Shown here: positions 5,258 through 5,825 of the stretch, piece after piece
How positions within the stretch are numbered: the first letter of the stretch is position 1
How the letters are laid out: each line of letters starts with the position of its first letter
DNA from: Nitrospinota bacterium
Lineage (GTDB): Bacteria > UBA8248
Length of the DNA: 5,825 nt
NCBI GenBank assembly: GCA_011523725.1
Contig: WTGD01000234.1
Span: forward strand, 1 to 5,825
Direction: 5' to 3'
Made by a program: the position numbers and the translations under genes
Notes under the pieces: generated by a model
Told to the model about the DNA's origin: nothing
Database searches by the model: none
The model's input: the letters and a program-made list of their open reading frames with translations, nothing else

Positions 5258-5277
5258 AATTGCGGGCAGATGCGTGG
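5258..5277 (-). repeat. Inverted tandem decamers, right side of a composite element
   Basis: On the minus strand this reads CCACGCATCT and GCCCGCAATT, the same decamer family in reverse. Together with 5086-5115 it encloses the AT-rich block between inverted arms, giving a unit of about 190 bases. Confidence 0.5.
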
Positions 5278-5641
5278 GTCAGTTCCGAGTGAGGAGCGAG
5301 GAATCGGCGACCGAAGCAGCGGCGGCATCCTTGACGCGATAACAAACGCGACGGCGCAGAACTTGCCGCCGCTTCCCGGCGTCACCGATGCACCCCGGCG
5401 GAGAAATGATATTCGAATGGCAACCGGACAGCCTGCCCGGCGTCGTTCGTTCAATATCATATCTCATGCATGATGGTGGAGGATGGCTCCATTCCCTCGG
5501 TCGGCTTGAAGCGCTTTCCCGTTTCGTCCCGCGGCTTCCAGGCCTCACTACATCAATGAAACGCAAGGCAACAATGCAATAGATGAGGGGTGAAAACACC
5601 GATTTGACGCGAAATTCTGCACATATTTGTTTGAGTTACTG

Positions 5642-5647
5642 TATAAT
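5642..5647 (+). promoter_or_regulatory. Perfect -10 box (TATAAT) upstream of the last gene
   Basis: TATAAT lies in a local AT-rich stretch about 138 bases before the start codon at 5785. No convincing -35 is seen at 16-18 bases upstream; TTGACG at 5604 is too far away. If used, the transcript has a leader of about 130 bases with GC-rich inverted segments (GGCGCC near 5681 and GCCGG near 5708), but no known riboswitch class was recognised. Confidence 0.4.
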
Positions 5648-5784
5648 GAAATACACATTGGGAAAGATTCGGCGGCCACAGGCGCCAACGGCAAGAGGCG
5701 CTTCGATGCCGGACACGCGACTTGCAGTGCTCAGATGCAGGAAGGAATCCAAACGAGGGTGGAATTCTAACAGGAGGGTTCGAT

Positions 5785-5825
5785 ATGTCTACAACGAAAC
5801 TCGTGGCAGCGGCCTTGGCTATTAT
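5785..5825 (+). CDS. Start of a probable exported protein, cut by the window end
   Basis: Only 13 full codons are visible: MSTTKLVAAALAI and on. A strong ribosome-binding site, CAGGAGGG (5771-5778), lies six bases upstream of the ATG. One lysine followed by a run of Leu, Val, Ala and Ile is the pattern of a Sec signal peptide or an N-terminal membrane anchor. A periplasmic solute-binding protein would suit the context, but nothing beyond the leader supports it. The family cannot be named. Confidence 0.6.
   Translation, partial: MSTTKLVAAALAI

Larger units (their letters stand above)
4971..5784. other. 810-base intergenic region with repeats, no convincing gene
   Basis: Open frames here are short, in mixed phases and unlike known families; the longest (minus strand, 5279-5599) has the arginine- and serine-rich look of a chance frame, and the plus-strand frame over 5388-5582 has no ribosome-binding site. 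The left half (4978-5277) holds decamer repeats and the inverted copy of the AT-rich repeat. The right half has a partial inverted repeat (5401-5413 with 5453-5465), CCGCC/GGCGG (5366-5370 with 5397-5401) and a promoter-like -10 at 5642 ahead of the last gene. No tRNA or known riboswitch was recognised. Confidence 0.6.

Noticed and set aside
842..5277. Repeats considered as a CRISPR array
   Set aside because: Units are 10 or 21 bases with no unique spacers of regular length, or are inverted pairs, and no cas gene is present.
5279..5599. A 106-codon minus-strand open frame in the right intergenic region
   Set aside because: Composition is Arg/Ser/Pro-rich without recognisable motifs; it could be a remnant of a lost gene, but nothing positive supports this.
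3960..5790. An identical 11-base string TCGATATGTCT across the start codons of the CoxS-like gene and the last gene
   Set aside because: In a window this size a few 11-base matches are expected by chance, and start regions share constraints.

Overview
The window is GC-rich DNA of a bacterium with compact coding regions, strong Shine-Dalgarno sites and repeat-laden intergenic stretches. Gene content (a luciferase-like flavin oxidoreductase, a CoxS-type [2Fe-2S] subunit, a VOC metalloenzyme, an asparaginase-family protein) fits a free-living or host-associated heterotroph with many small-molecule oxidation genes. No rRNA, tRNA or marker gene is present, so the taxon cannot be fixed from this sequence.

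Layout. 1-96: short flank with a GTAG-type REP hairpin. 97-603 (minus): a four-helix DUF1772/anthrone-oxygenase-like membrane protein. 616-1178: 560 bases without a convincing gene, holding an imperfect hairpin, a perfect 27-bp inverted pair of REP hairpins (a REPIN/BIME-like element), a C-rich tract and a second long imperfect inverted repeat. 1179-2174 (plus): an L-asparaginase-family protein in which the Asp of the usual HGTDT motif is Ala. 2175-2865: 690 bases without a convincing gene, with 10-bp-period repeats and an AT-rich island of 21-bp-period repeats. 2866-4970 (plus): three genes in a row, an LLM flavin-dependent oxidoreductase, an orphan CoxS-like 2x[2Fe-2S] subunit and a VOC protein. 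4971-5784: 810 bases without a convincing gene, again with 10-bp-period repeats and an inverted copy of the AT-rich 21-bp repeat. 5785-5825: the first 13 codons of a probably exported protein, running off the window.

The ferredoxin-like and VOC genes are 28 bases apart and are very likely one transcript. The VOC ribosome-binding site can fold into a CCTCC/GGAGG hairpin that a ribosome finishing the upstream gene would open, which suggests translational coupling. The LLM gene is 85 bases upstream and may be read through, although an extended -10 lies in that gap. The trio looks like a small oxidative catabolic cassette (monooxygenase, electron-transfer subunit of a molybdenum hydroxylase, ring-cleavage or lyase-type VOC enzyme), but the molybdenum-binding and FAD subunits that a CoxS protein normally needs are absent here. 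The substrate cannot be read from the sequence.

The least ordinary feature is the repeat architecture. The three-gene cassette is bracketed by oppositely oriented copies of one AT-rich repeat (28 of 30 bases identical), each accompanied by tandem decamers of the form CCCGCATTT. I did not find a defence system, CRISPR array, recombinase or transposase gene.
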